In this document: positions 53,832-62,780 of the stretch, in pieces | Layout of the letters: each line of letters begins with the position of its first letter | Position numbering within the stretch: the first letter of the stretch is position 1 | Translations under genes and position numbers: made by a program | Notes under the pieces: generated by a model | The model's input: only the letters and a program-made list of their open reading frames with translations | Told to the model about the DNA's origin: nothing | The model's database searches: none | From: Yoonia sp. F2084L | GTDB lineage: Bacteria > Pseudomonadota > Alphaproteobacteria > Rhodobacterales > Rhodobacteraceae | DNA length: 64,000 bases | Assembly: GCF_023015625.1 (NCBI RefSeq) | Contig: NZ_JALKAH010000001.1 | Location: 496,001-560,000 of the forward strand | Reading direction: 5' to 3'

Positions 53832-54812
53832 TCAGGTCACCATCTGCGGCTGCAGATACTGTGCTGCGATAAAGACGACGTACCCCAGCATCATAACGAT
53901 CCCCACCGGTTTGGTGATCCTACCAACAACCAGCATCCAGACCGCGAATAGGACAGCGACAGCGACGGTCACCCAAAGTTCCATACCCAACAGAACGGGG
54001 TCCACATCCAAGGGTTTGATCACTGCAGTCAGTGCGATAATTGAGAGGATGTTAAACGTGTTTGAGCCGATGATGTTGCCCAAGATCAGTCCCACCGATT
54101 GCTTGCGTGCCGCCGCAATACAAGTGGACAGCTCTGGCAGGGACGTGCCGAATGCGACGACAGTCATACCGATCACTGCTTCGGGGACGCCGATGGCCGT
54201 ACCGGTTTGCACAGCCCCTTTGACCAGAAGTTCGGACCCTACGGCAAGGGCGGCCAAGCCCCCCAGCAAGACAATAACGGCACCCTTCATTGTGGTAATC
54301 CCGAGGGTTTCTTCATCATCGTCATCTTCTTCAAGCACAATGCTATCGGTCTTGTATTGGTAGACAACGAAGGTCACCAAAATGGCAAACATGATCAGGC
54401 CGAAAATCTGACTGAAGCTGTCCGTAAGCATGCCGTAGACCATGATGGCGGTTGCCAGCAGCATCATGGCGAGGTCTTTCATCAGATGCTTGGGATCGGC
54501 TGTCACTTTGAAGATGAAAGCGGTCGCACCTAACACCAGCAGGATATTGGCGACGTTTGATCCCAGCACATTGCCCAGCGAGATGCCGGGGTATCCCTGC
54601 AAGTTGGCGTTTACGGATGTGAAAAGCTCCGGCACCGATGTGCCGAAGGATACGATCGTGGCCCCGATAAACAGCGGCGACAAGCCTGTGCGTTCAGCCA
54701 CGAAGACGGCGGCGTCAACGGTCCAATCCCCACCTTTGATCAGCAAATAAAGGCCAAATGCCATAGCACCCGCAGCCAAGACAAACAGCTCGTAGGTGGT
54801 GAGTTCAATCAA
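53832..54812 (-). CDS. calcium/sodium antiporter (CaCA family)
   Basis: 326-residue inner-membrane exchanger with about 10 spans in two inverted halves. The two alpha repeats are visible: SFGTSVPELFTSVNA in the first half and AFGTSLPELSTCIAA in the second, with the ion-binding Glu in each PEL. The cytosolic loop between them is very acidic (EEDDDDEE). A TTG at 54812 with AGGAAA upstream is the start (MIELTTYELF). Ion specificity is inferred from the family. Confidence 0.92.
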   Translation of the reverse strand: MIELTTYELFVLAAGAMAFGLYLLIKGGDWTVDAAVFVAERTGLSPLFIGATIVSFGTSVPELFTSVNANLQGYPGISLGNVLGSNVANILLVLGATAFIFKVTADPKHLMKDLAMMLLATAIMVYGMLTDSFSQIFGLIMFAILVTFVVYQYKTDSIVLEEDDDDEETLGITTMKGAVIVLLGGLAALAVGSELLVKGAVQTGTAIGVPEAVIGMTVVAFGTSLPELSTCIAAARKQSVGLILGNIIGSNTFNILSIIALTAVIKPLDVDPVLLGMELWVTVAVAVLFAVWMLVVGRITKPVGIVMMLGYVVFIAAQYLQPQMVT

Positions 54813-55006
54813 CGTGTATTTCCTGATTGGTGGTCATTGTCGCCAAGGCTTGCAGGCCGGGATACTGCATTTTGTAACGAAGTGTAATAGCCTTTGTTTG
54901 CGCTACAATTTGACCGTGCCTGTCCCGACATTTATGCCCTCCCGTCTTATTGTCCGGCTCTATGTAGCGCTGGGTCGGCGGGTTTAAAGGTGCGGTGCGA
55001 AAACGC

Positions 55007-55036
55007 AAAAAAGGAGCGCCGGTGTTGCGGCGCTCC
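55007..55036 (-). terminator. rho-independent terminator of the TRAP operon
   Basis: On the minus strand GGAGCGCC pairs with GGCGCTCC (55029-55036 with 55013-55020, 8-base loop) and runs straight into TTTTTT (55012-55007). It lies 24 bases after the TRAP permease stop. A textbook intrinsic terminator. Confidence 0.9.
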
Positions 55037-55059
55037 CTCTAACGTCAAACGTCATTTTG

Positions 55060-57282
55060 TTATTGTGCTGCCACTTTCGGTCGCGTCATCTGGGCGATGA
55101 AGTACAGGCTGACAGCACCGGCGATGCCGATTAGGTCAGATACCCAACCGCCCTCGATCATGAAAAGTGCAACCAACAGCAGACCAATCCGTATCGGCCA
55201 AGCCGCCCGGTCACCAACCCACCAGCCTTGAACGCCAGACGATAGCAGGAAGACCCCAAAGACTGCTGTGATCCCGGCCCGGATCACTTCGAACCACGTG
55301 CCGTCCATCAGGATTGCGCCGTTGTAGAAGAACATGAACGGCACGATGAAGGCCGAGATACCGATCTTGAACGACGCCACGGATGTCGCCATCGGGTTCG
55401 CCCCTGATATGCCAGCGGCGGCATAACTGGCCAAGGCCACAGGTGGCGTCATGGCCGAGACAACCGCGAAGTAGAACACAAAGAAGTGCGCAGTCAGCAT
55501 CGGGATACCCAGTTGGACAAGGCCCGGTGCGACAACCGATGCCGCAACTGCGTAGGCAGCAGTTGTTGGCATCCCCATACCCAACAGGATCGCGATGCAC
55601 ATGGCAAAGAACAAGGCCAGTAGCTGGTTTGCCTCGGCGATATTCAGCAACACAGAAGAGAACCGGGCGCCGACACCTGTAAGTGAGATCACACCAACGA
55701 TGATACCCGCGCAGGCACAAACTGCGATAATCTGGATCGACATGATCCCCGCCAGCTCAAACGCTTTGGTAACGGAACGGATACCCATGCGGTAGGGTGT
55801 GAACCAACTGACCACAGCCGCCGAAGCCGTTGCCAAAGTCCCCGCACGGATCACCGAGTAGCCCATGAAAAGTGCTGCAATCAGAATGATAATCGGCAGG
55901 AACAAAAAGACGCGGCGGACCATGTCTTTCAGCTTGGGTAGCTCATCTTCGCGCATGCCGCGCATGCCCAGCTTGGCAGCTTCAAAATCCACCATGAAGT
56001 AGATTGATACGAAATAGAGGACCGCAGGGATAATCGCGGCAATCGCAATGTCCGTGTAAGGAATGCCCGTGATCTCAGCCATGATGAACGCACCGGCCCC
56101 CATGATCGGTGGCATGATCTGTCCACCGGTGGAGGCAGCAGCTTCAACCGCGCCTGCCGTCGTTGGCTTGTAGCCAACCTTTTTCATCAAAGGGATGGTC
56201 AGCGAACCTGTGGCCACCACGTTACCCGCAGACGTGCCGTTGATCATGCCCATCAGCCCGGAAGCAAAGATTGCTACCTTGGCCGGACCGCCGCGCGCGC
56301 GTCCGGCGCAGGCGAAGGCGAAGTTGACGAAGTAATCGCCAACTTTTGAGGCCTGAAGGAAGGCTGCGAAGATGATGAACAGGATAATATAGGTTGAGGA
56401 CACAGCGGTCGTTGGCCCAAGAATACCCGCGTCTGTATAGACTTGGCTGAAGAAGCGCTGCCACGTGATATCAGGCGCGTTCAAGAACCCGGGCAGCATG
56501 TCACCGACGAAGACATATGTCAGGAAAACGCCAGCAATGATAATCAACGCCAGGCCAGCCACGCGGCGGGTCAACTCCATGATCAGTGCAGAGCCAGCGA
56601 CGGCAGCGATGCTCATCCCAATAGGGGCAAACTGCGTGCCGGTTGAGTTGCGCATCAGCGTGCCAAAGATGGTGATCAGATAAACGGCTACCGCGATACC
56701 GCAAACGCTAAGAACCAGATCAGCAGGGGCGATTGTGCCACGCACACGCGCCCGGATCCAACCCAGTACAATCCCGGCGACGGTCGCGATGATCAGCGGA
56801 TAGCCGTAGTGATAAATCTCGGCCGAACGGATGCCTGCGTCCATCCCGTTCCACATGACGCCATCGCGGATTTGTGCAGCGAAACCAAAGGCGGTGTAGC
56901 AGGCATAGAGTGCCGGAAGCAGTGCGAGATAAGCAAGATAGTCAAGCGGGCTGTGCTTGTCGGCCTCTTCATCGGGAAAGGCGCGGGCAGAATAAAGTGT
57001 GAAGCCGAGGATCAACGCACCGGCGATATGGACGATACGGAAGTTCCAGGTTTCCATTGGGAAAACCGGCAGGAATGGAATATCAATCCCGGTCCAACCA
57101 CGGATTGACCAACCATTCAATGCAGCCATGTGGAACAGCGCATAAACGGCTGACATGCCAGCAATGACCAAATACGTCCGCCCGGTAAAGATGCGCCGGT
57201 TATGCTCAACCGGTTCTTCGTCGACACCGTCGGCCAGTACGGGGCCTTCGGTTTGGTCGTCTAATGTCTTGTCGGTTGTCAT
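55060..57282 (-). CDS. fused TRAP transporter permease (4TM/12TM)
   Basis: 740 residues with about 18 spans, joining the small (DctQ-like, first third) and large (DctM-like) TRAP subunits in one chain, the form that works with TAXI binding proteins. DctM signatures include LMGMINGTSAGNVVATGSLTIPLM, AAASTGGQIMPPIMGAGAF and LLGMGMPTTAAYAV. TRAP systems use the sodium gradient to import organic acids. A charged cytosolic N-terminus precedes the first span. GAGGACAC upstream is the ribosome site. Confidence 0.95.
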   Translation of the reverse strand: MTTDKTLDDQTEGPVLADGVDEEPVEHNRRIFTGRTYLVIAGMSAVYALFHMAALNGWSIRGWTGIDIPFLPVFPMETWNFRIVHIAGALILGFTLYSARAFPDEEADKHSPLDYLAYLALLPALYACYTAFGFAAQIRDGVMWNGMDAGIRSAEIYHYGYPLIIATVAGIVLGWIRARVRGTIAPADLVLSVCGIAVAVYLITIFGTLMRNSTGTQFAPIGMSIAAVAGSALIMELTRRVAGLALIIIAGVFLTYVFVGDMLPGFLNAPDITWQRFFSQVYTDAGILGPTTAVSSTYIILFIIFAAFLQASKVGDYFVNFAFACAGRARGGPAKVAIFASGLMGMINGTSAGNVVATGSLTIPLMKKVGYKPTTAGAVEAAASTGGQIMPPIMGAGAFIMAEITGIPYTDIAIAAIIPAVLYFVSIYFMVDFEAAKLGMRGMREDELPKLKDMVRRVFLFLPIIILIAALFMGYSVIRAGTLATASAAVVSWFTPYRMGIRSVTKAFELAGIMSIQIIAVCACAGIIVGVISLTGVGARFSSVLLNIAEANQLLALFFAMCIAILLGMGMPTTAAYAVAASVVAPGLVQLGIPMLTAHFFVFYFAVVSAMTPPVALASYAAAGISGANPMATSVASFKIGISAFIVPFMFFYNGAILMDGTWFEVIRAGITAVFGVFLLSSGVQGWWVGDRAAWPIRIGLLLVALFMIEGGWVSDLIGIAGAVSLYFIAQMTRPKVAAQ

Positions 57283-57400
57283 GGTAGTGTCCTCGCATGC
57301 CTACAGACGCGCCATTCTGGACGGCGAGCGTGCATCAATCGTGTCGGAAAAATCAAGGGTGTTGAGGCCGCGCGCATGACGCGACCTCACTGACCACGGC

Positions 57401-58381
57401 TTAGTTGCCGAAGATCTGGTCGGCAGGGATATCTGCGCCTGCGTTCTCGATGAACCATTCAGCCGCACCGGCGTGCCACGGCAAAACGCCTGCGTTCTTG
57501 TCCCAGTTTTCTGGCAGGGTGGAACGTGCTGCACGGTGAATGTTCACCATACGCTCGTTGTCGGACATGACCACGTCGACGGCTGCTTTCACAAAGGATG
57601 CGGGCAGATCACAGTTTGCGATTGCAAAGTTCCACATGGATACGGACCGCGCGTCGCTTTCCAGCGTTGTGTACGTGTCAGCTGCAATATCAAAAGATGC
57701 CACTGGGAAGGCTGCCTGAATTTGGGCCTGCTCTTCTTCTGTAAATTCGATGATGTTCACATCCGTCTGGACTTCCAGCTGGGATACAGCAGGCACCGGC
57801 ACACCAGCCGCAAAGGCGATCACGTCCAGCAGGCCATCCTGCAACTGACCACCAAGGTCGTTCCAGCCACCGTTGCGACGCTCAAAGTTGACGCCAAGCT
57901 CTTCCATCATCCGTGGGAAGTATGTGTCGGATGTGGACCCGGCAGGGCCAAAGCCGATGCGCGCGCCATCAGGGATATCTGCGATGGTTGTGATGCCGGA
58001 TGAGGCCAAAGCCGTGACCGAAAACGGCGTCTGATACATCGGGAACATCGCACATGCGTTGGTCATTTGCAGACCGGGTGCGATTGGGTTTGTACCGGCG
58101 ATGGATTCAGCTGCCGGACCCATTGTTGTCATACCGAACTGTGCGTCACCTGTGTGCACAAGCGCCATGTTCTGCATCGGGCCGCCTGTGACTTCGCCGC
58201 CGCCTGTCAGGCCCAGCTCTTCTGCGACGAGGTTCGCCCAGCCGGAACCATAGGCGAAGTAAGTGCCACCTTGGGATGCTGTGCCAACGGTAAAGCTTTC
58301 TGGCCAATCGGCTGTGTGGCCGTCGGCGAATACTGTTGTGGCCGTCAGGGCCGTTGTCGCGATAAGTGCTGCGAGTTTCAT
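57401..58381 (-). CDS. TAXI family TRAP transporter substrate-binding protein
   Basis: 326 residues from the ATG at 58381 with GGAGGACG upstream. A signal peptide (MKLAALIATTALTATTVFA) leads to a TAXI-type binding fold with FTVGTASQGGTYFAYGSGWA and GPAGSTSDTYFPRMMEELGV. It binds the organic acid for the fused permease 118 bases downstream. The ligand is unknown; glutamate, other dicarboxylates and 2-oxoacids have been reported for relatives. The frame from 58480 is an over-extension. Confidence 0.94.
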   Translation of the reverse strand: MKLAALIATTALTATTVFADGHTADWPESFTVGTASQGGTYFAYGSGWANLVAEELGLTGGGEVTGGPMQNMALVHTGDAQFGMTTMGPAAESIAGTNPIAPGLQMTNACAMFPMYQTPFSVTALASSGITTIADIPDGARIGFGPAGSTSDTYFPRMMEELGVNFERRNGGWNDLGGQLQDGLLDVIAFAAGVPVPAVSQLEVQTDVNIIEFTEEEQAQIQAAFPVASFDIAADTYTTLESDARSVSMWNFAIANCDLPASFVKAAVDVVMSDNERMVNIHRAARSTLPENWDKNAGVLPWHAGAAEWFIENAGADIPADQIFGN

Positions 58382-58602
58382 ATGGGTCGTCCTCCACTGG
58401 TTATTTGCTGATCCCTCCCGGATCAGGTCGTGACGTAATGCACTATGAATGCAGTTAGGCCGGATGCAACGCACTTCCACCGACCCCGGCTCTCAAGACA
58501 AGTGGCGTTCACACGTGTTTGCGATAACAGGCGGTATTTACGTCGGCAAATGGGTCGCAAAGGGAACAAACCACGCAAAGTGTGGGTCGAAAAGGGGACA
58601 GA

Positions 58603-59940
58603 TCAGGCGTTGCTGTCGGCGTCTGCCTTGGAAATCCCATGTCTTTGCATCTTTTCGTAAAGCGCTTTGCGCGACAGCCCCAAGGCTTCGTAGGTATTTT
58701 TTAGGCTGCCACCCTGTGCCATGAGGGCCGCAAGGATCAGTGATTTTTCGTGTTCCGCCATTTTCTCGGCCAATGTCAGCGCCTCCGCATCTGAGGTGGG
58801 TTCGTTCGATGGGTTCAGCCCCAATACGAAACGATCCGCTGCATTGCGCAGTTCACGCACGTTGCCCGGCCAGTCCTGCGTTGCCATCTGCGAGAGTAGT
58901 GCCGCGGGCACTTCGGCCATTTGTTTGGAGTACCGCGCGGCGGCTTGGGCCGCGAGATTGAGAAACAGCGACGGGATATCGTCGCGCCGTGCGGTCAGTG
59001 GTGGCACATGCAAAGTCACCACGTTCAGCCGGTAAAGCAGATCGGCACGAAAGCGTCCCTCTGCAACCGCTGCGGCAAGGTCAGTTTTTGCGGCGGCAAT
59101 GATGCGAATGTCGAGGGCAACCGGATCATTCGCCCCAAGTCGCGTGATTTGCCGCTCTTGGATCGCATGCAGCAGTTTGGCCTGCACACCCACCGGCAGG
59201 CTATCGATCTCATCAAGAAAAACGGTGCCTTGGCGCGCGAATTCGAATTTGCCGAAACGTGCGCGCATCGCGCCGGGAAACGCGCCTGCCTCATGCCCGA
59301 AAAGCTCGCTCTCGACCAGATCGACGGGCAGGGCGGCGCAGTTGATATGTACGAAAGGGTGCGGGCCACGCGCCGAAAGGTCGTGCAGTGCGTGTGCCGT
59401 CACATCTTTGCCAACGCCGGTATCGCCTGTGATCAGTACATCGGCATCGGTCGCAGCAATTGTGCGCACCTCTTTACGCAAGGCCACCATCGCATCGGAC
59501 CGGCCAATAAGCCGCGCCTCCAATTTGTCGCGGCCACCGACCTCGCGCTTTAGCGCGCGGTTCTCAATCGTCAGGCGGCGCTTGTCCAAGGCGCGTTGGA
59601 TTGTGGAGACCAAACGAGAAGGAGCAAATGGCTTTTCGATAAAGTCATAGGCCCCTTCGCGCATTGATGCGACAGCAAGGTTCACATCACCATGACCCGT
59701 CACCAGGATAACCGGGAATTCCGGATCAATCTCCAGTGCCTTGCGCATCAGCCAAAGCCCGTCATTGCCGGGCATCCGAATATCGGTGACCAAGACGCCG
59801 GGAAAGCCGCGGCTGATCTGGGCCAGTGCCAATTCGGCCTTGTCGAGGATGGTGGCAGGAATATCTGCCAGCATCAGCGTTTGAGTGGTCGCATGCCGCA
59901 GTTCTTCTTCATCATCAACGAACAGGACGGTTTGCTTCAT
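58603..59940 (-). CDS. dctD: C4-dicarboxylate-type response regulator DctD
   Basis: 445 residues: receiver with phospho-Asp53 (LVTDIRMPGND), AAA+ domain with Walker A GDTGVGKD (172-179) and Walker B GTVFLDEID, and a Fis-type helix-turn-helix (GSLKNTYEALGLSRKALYEKM). The sigma-54 loop is present but altered: GAFPGA at 219-224 where GAFTGA is the rule. The start overlaps the dctB stop by 4 bases. It is followed, on the same strand, by the TAXI-TRAP genes 221 bases away, the likely targets. Confidence 0.93.
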   Translation of the reverse strand: MKQTVLFVDDEEELRHATTQTLMLADIPATILDKAELALAQISRGFPGVLVTDIRMPGNDGLWLMRKALEIDPEFPVILVTGHGDVNLAVASMREGAYDFIEKPFAPSRLVSTIQRALDKRRLTIENRALKREVGGRDKLEARLIGRSDAMVALRKEVRTIAATDADVLITGDTGVGKDVTAHALHDLSARGPHPFVHINCAALPVDLVESELFGHEAGAFPGAMRARFGKFEFARQGTVFLDEIDSLPVGVQAKLLHAIQERQITRLGANDPVALDIRIIAAAKTDLAAAVAEGRFRADLLYRLNVVTLHVPPLTARRDDIPSLFLNLAAQAAARYSKQMAEVPAALLSQMATQDWPGNVRELRNAADRFVLGLNPSNEPTSDAEALTLAEKMAEHEKSLILAALMAQGGSLKNTYEALGLSRKALYEKMQRHGISKADADSNA

Positions 59941-61715
59941 TGAGCCGCAACCTCAACCGGCGTGGCGGGTTGCAATGCCACAGAGAAGATTGCACCGCCG
60001 TCAGGGTGGTTGGTGGCAGACAGCGTGCCACCAAAGTCGCTGACGATATTGTAGGAAATCGACAATCCAAGCCCGAGGCCCTTGCCCGGCGCTTTGGTTG
60101 TAAAGAACGGATCAAAGATGTTGGCAACCCGCGCGGGCGCGATGCCGGGTCCAGTATCGCGGACCCGCAATGTCGTGCCATCAATGTCGATCCTGACAAC
60201 GGGCTTGGCCTGATCCTCCATCGCATCCAATGCGTTATTGATCAGGTTCACGATCACCTGTTGCAGGCGGACATGACCGCCAGTGACCCAGACTTCCGTT
60301 TTGGGTGGCGTATAGGCAATTTCGCCACCCTCGGAGGCCAGACGCATTTCAATCACAGCCAGAGCATCCTGCACCACGGCGTTCAACAGCAACGGACCGG
60401 TGGCCTGTTGCGGGCGCCGAGCGAAGTTGCGCAGGTGTGATGAAATCGTCGCCATCCGGTCTGCCATTTTTGAAATCCGGGCGATATTGTCTTGCGCCTC
60501 AGACAAGCGGTCACGTTCCAAAAACGCAGTGGCATTGTCGGCATAGGATTTCACCGCTGCCAGCGGTTGATTGAATTCATGGCTCAGTGCGGCGGACATT
60601 TGTCCCAATGCAGAAAGCTTGCCCGCCTGGATCAAATCGGTCTGGGTTTGGCGCAAGTCGCCCAATGCCGTCTCTAAGTCTTGTGTGCGCTCGGCAACCG
60701 CCACTTCCAATCGGCGTTTGGCATCCTGTTCCTTTGCGAATGCCTCATCCTGACGGGCTTGTTTCAGAAAATAGGCCAGCAATGCAGCAAGGATCAGACC
60801 TGCCGACAGACCTGCAATCAACAACGTGTTGAGCGCATTCAGCGTCGCGGGCCGCCGTGGTGACAGCGCGGACATGGTCCAGTCCAGATCAGGCAGGTGC
60901 TGCGATGTCAGCACGAAGCTCTCACGCGATGTGCCTTCGACATACACGCTTTGGGCATCCGCATTCAGCGGTGTGGATGTGATGGGCAGCAGGTCAATCC
61001 GGTCAATCGGGTATTGCAGGTTTTGCGCAATCAGACGCAGGGTTGCGTCACTCAGTGGTCGGATCGCTCGAAAATGCCAGTCAGGACGCGAGGACATAAA
61101 GACAAAGTCGTTGCGGTCGGTGACCATGAACTCGCTGTTGGCCCCGCGCCAGATGCTTTCAAAGGCCGCGACATTAAACTTGATCGCCAGCACACCGATG
61201 ATGCGTTCGCCATCTTCTACGGGGGCCGCATAGAAATACCCACGCTCACCCGTCGTTGTCCCATAGACAGAAAAGCTCGACAGGTCGCCATTCAGTGCTT
61301 GGGTGAAATAGGACTGATAATTAAAGTTGCGCCCAAGATAGCTGCCAGGATCGCGGTAAGACGCTGCGGCAATCGTGAGCCCTGAGATGTCCATCAAATA
61401 GACGTCGGTTGCTTTTACCGTGGCGGCGGTTTGGCGCAGGTCCTCGTTCACGGCGGCGATGCGGCCAGCATCATTGGGGTTATTCAGCAAGCCGACCAAT
61501 GGTGCGCGTTCGGCGATCAGCGCGGGCAGGGGGGCATATCGTTCAACCGTCGCACGCAAGCCTTCCACAGCGAGCTTCAGCGGTACGGCGTCTTGGGCTG
61601 CCTGTTGACGCATATAATGACGTTCGAGCGCCGGAAACGACAAAGCGCCCAGCAGCACGGTCACGATCGCAATCGTGGCGACAAGTCGGATGATGCGGCG
61701 GCGCGGCAAACTCAT
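59937..61715 (-). CDS. dctB: C4-dicarboxylate-type sensor histidine kinase DctB
   Basis: 592 residues: a span at about 10-30, a periplasmic double Cache domain (about 35-285, with AAASYRDPGSYLGRNFNYQSYF), a second span (about 290-315), a coiled-coil linker, then HisKA with MSAALSHEFNQPLAAVKSYADN and an ATPase domain (LINNALDAM, DTGPGIA, GLGLGLSI). This is the DctB layout for sensing C4-dicarboxylates outside the cytosol. The domain pattern is firm; the ligand may differ because the partner transporter is a TAXI-TRAP and not DctPQM. Confidence 0.94.
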   Translation of the reverse strand: MSLPRRRIIRLVATIAIVTVLLGALSFPALERHYMRQQAAQDAVPLKLAVEGLRATVERYAPLPALIAERAPLVGLLNNPNDAGRIAAVNEDLRQTAATVKATDVYLMDISGLTIAAASYRDPGSYLGRNFNYQSYFTQALNGDLSSFSVYGTTTGERGYFYAAPVEDGERIIGVLAIKFNVAAFESIWRGANSEFMVTDRNDFVFMSSRPDWHFRAIRPLSDATLRLIAQNLQYPIDRIDLLPITSTPLNADAQSVYVEGTSRESFVLTSQHLPDLDWTMSALSPRRPATLNALNTLLIAGLSAGLILAALLAYFLKQARQDEAFAKEQDAKRRLEVAVAERTQDLETALGDLRQTQTDLIQAGKLSALGQMSAALSHEFNQPLAAVKSYADNATAFLERDRLSEAQDNIARISKMADRMATISSHLRNFARRPQQATGPLLLNAVVQDALAVIEMRLASEGGEIAYTPPKTEVWVTGGHVRLQQVIVNLINNALDAMEDQAKPVVRIDIDGTTLRVRDTGPGIAPARVANIFDPFFTTKAPGKGLGLGLSISYNIVSDFGGTLSATNHPDGGAIFSVALQPATPVEVAAQ

Positions 61716-61810
61716 CCGTCAAGTATGGAGCAGAGGTCTGAGGATGCACAATCGTAATTTTGTGTTGGCATGTCTGAGGGCGGCCGTATCACCAGCAAAC
61801 AAGAAAAAAA

Positions 61811-61824
61811 TGCAACCGGTTGCA
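61811..61824. promoter_or_regulatory. LacI-family operator-like palindrome
   Basis: TGCAACCGGTTGCA is a perfect 14-base palindrome with a central CG and TTGCAA-type arms, the usual LacI/GalR-family shape. It lies 56 bases before the TIM-barrel gene start, flanked by A runs. It should control the sugar operon to its right. Confidence 0.65.
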
Positions 61825-61879
61825 AAAAAATGAATCGCCGCTAAAGTGGTTGACGCCACAGGAGGGACTTCTGCATCCA

Positions 61880-62707
61880 ATGTTGCCAATTGGACTAAAC
61901 CACATGACGGTGCCAAACGCGTCGATGGACAAGCTTTTGGATATAGCGAAGGCTTTGGGTTGCGTCGGTGTGGAATTGCGCAACGATTTGGAGCGGCCGC
62001 TTTTTGATGGCGAAACCGCCGCAGGCGTTTCACAAAGAATGATCGCCAAAGGCCAACGCCTGCTCGCTTTGGCTGAGGTGAAGGCCTTCAATGTCGAGAC
62101 CTTGGAGAAGTGCGATGCAGCAGAGGCATTGATCGTGACCGCGGCTGCCAGTGGGGCTGAGGCAGTGGCGCTGATCCCCGCAGTCGCAAAAGACCAACTG
62201 GATCGCGCAGATCAACGTGATGCGTTGCGCGCCCCCTTGCAGGCTTTGCAACCGATTTTAGAAAACCACGCGATATGTGGTCTGATCGAGCCTTTGGGTT
62301 TTGCCTGTAGCACACTGCGCTTCAAAGAAGATGTCGTCCGTGTTTTGGATGAAATGAACCGCCCTGCCTGTTTTGGCATCGTGCATGATACGTTCCATCA
62401 CCATGTGGCCGGTGAGACGGCGATCTATGCAGATCTGACAGTTATCGTGCATATCTCTGGCGTCACCGACACTGCACCAACCGCTGATCAGATGACCGAT
62501 GCGCATCGCGTATTGGTGGATGCCGACGACCGGCTTGATAACATTGGCCAACTGCGAAGCCTGTGCGCTGCTGGCTATACCGGCCCAGCCTCGTTTGAGG
62601 CTTTCGCCCCCGAAATTCACGACATGAAAGACCCGACCGCTGCTTTGGCTGGGTCAATCGCATTCATCGCATCGCAACTTGCCGAAGTGACGGCAGGGGC
62701 GGCGTGA
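61880..62707 (+). CDS. TIM-barrel protein, sugar phosphate isomerase/epimerase-like
   Basis: 275 residues from the ATG at 61880 (MLPIGLNHMTVPNASMDKLL). The AP endonuclease 2-type TIM barrel is suggested by GCVGVELRNDLERP, then CGLIEPLGFA, FGIVHDTFHHH and VIVHISGV, which supply the Glu, Asp and His metal ligands. Relatives include inosose dehydratases (IolE) and ketose epimerases. GGAGGG lies 14 bases before the ATG, somewhat far. It is the first gene of the sugar transport cluster at the window edge. Confidence 0.8.
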   Translation: MLPIGLNHMTVPNASMDKLLDIAKALGCVGVELRNDLERPLFDGETAAGVSQRMIAKGQRLLALAEVKAFNVETLEKCDAAEALIVTAAASGAEAVALIPAVAKDQLDRADQRDALRAPLQALQPILENHAICGLIEPLGFACSTLRFKEDVVRVLDEMNRPACFGIVHDTFHHHVAGETAIYADLTVIVHISGVTDTAPTADQMTDAHRVLVDADDRLDNIGQLRSLCAAGYTGPASFEAFAPEIHDMKDPTAALAGSIAFIASQLAEVTAGAA

Positions 62708-62780
62708 TGAACCAATCGCCTCAACAGAGGTCCCGGTTGTAGTATTGCGTGTGCCGGGCACGTTCCTTGGGAGGAAAACA

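Noticed and set aside
58382..58602. Sigma-54 promoter before the TAXI gene
   Set aside because: The best candidate (TGGAAGTGCGTTGCA on the minus strand) has GG and GC one base too close and lacks the CAC of the -24 element.
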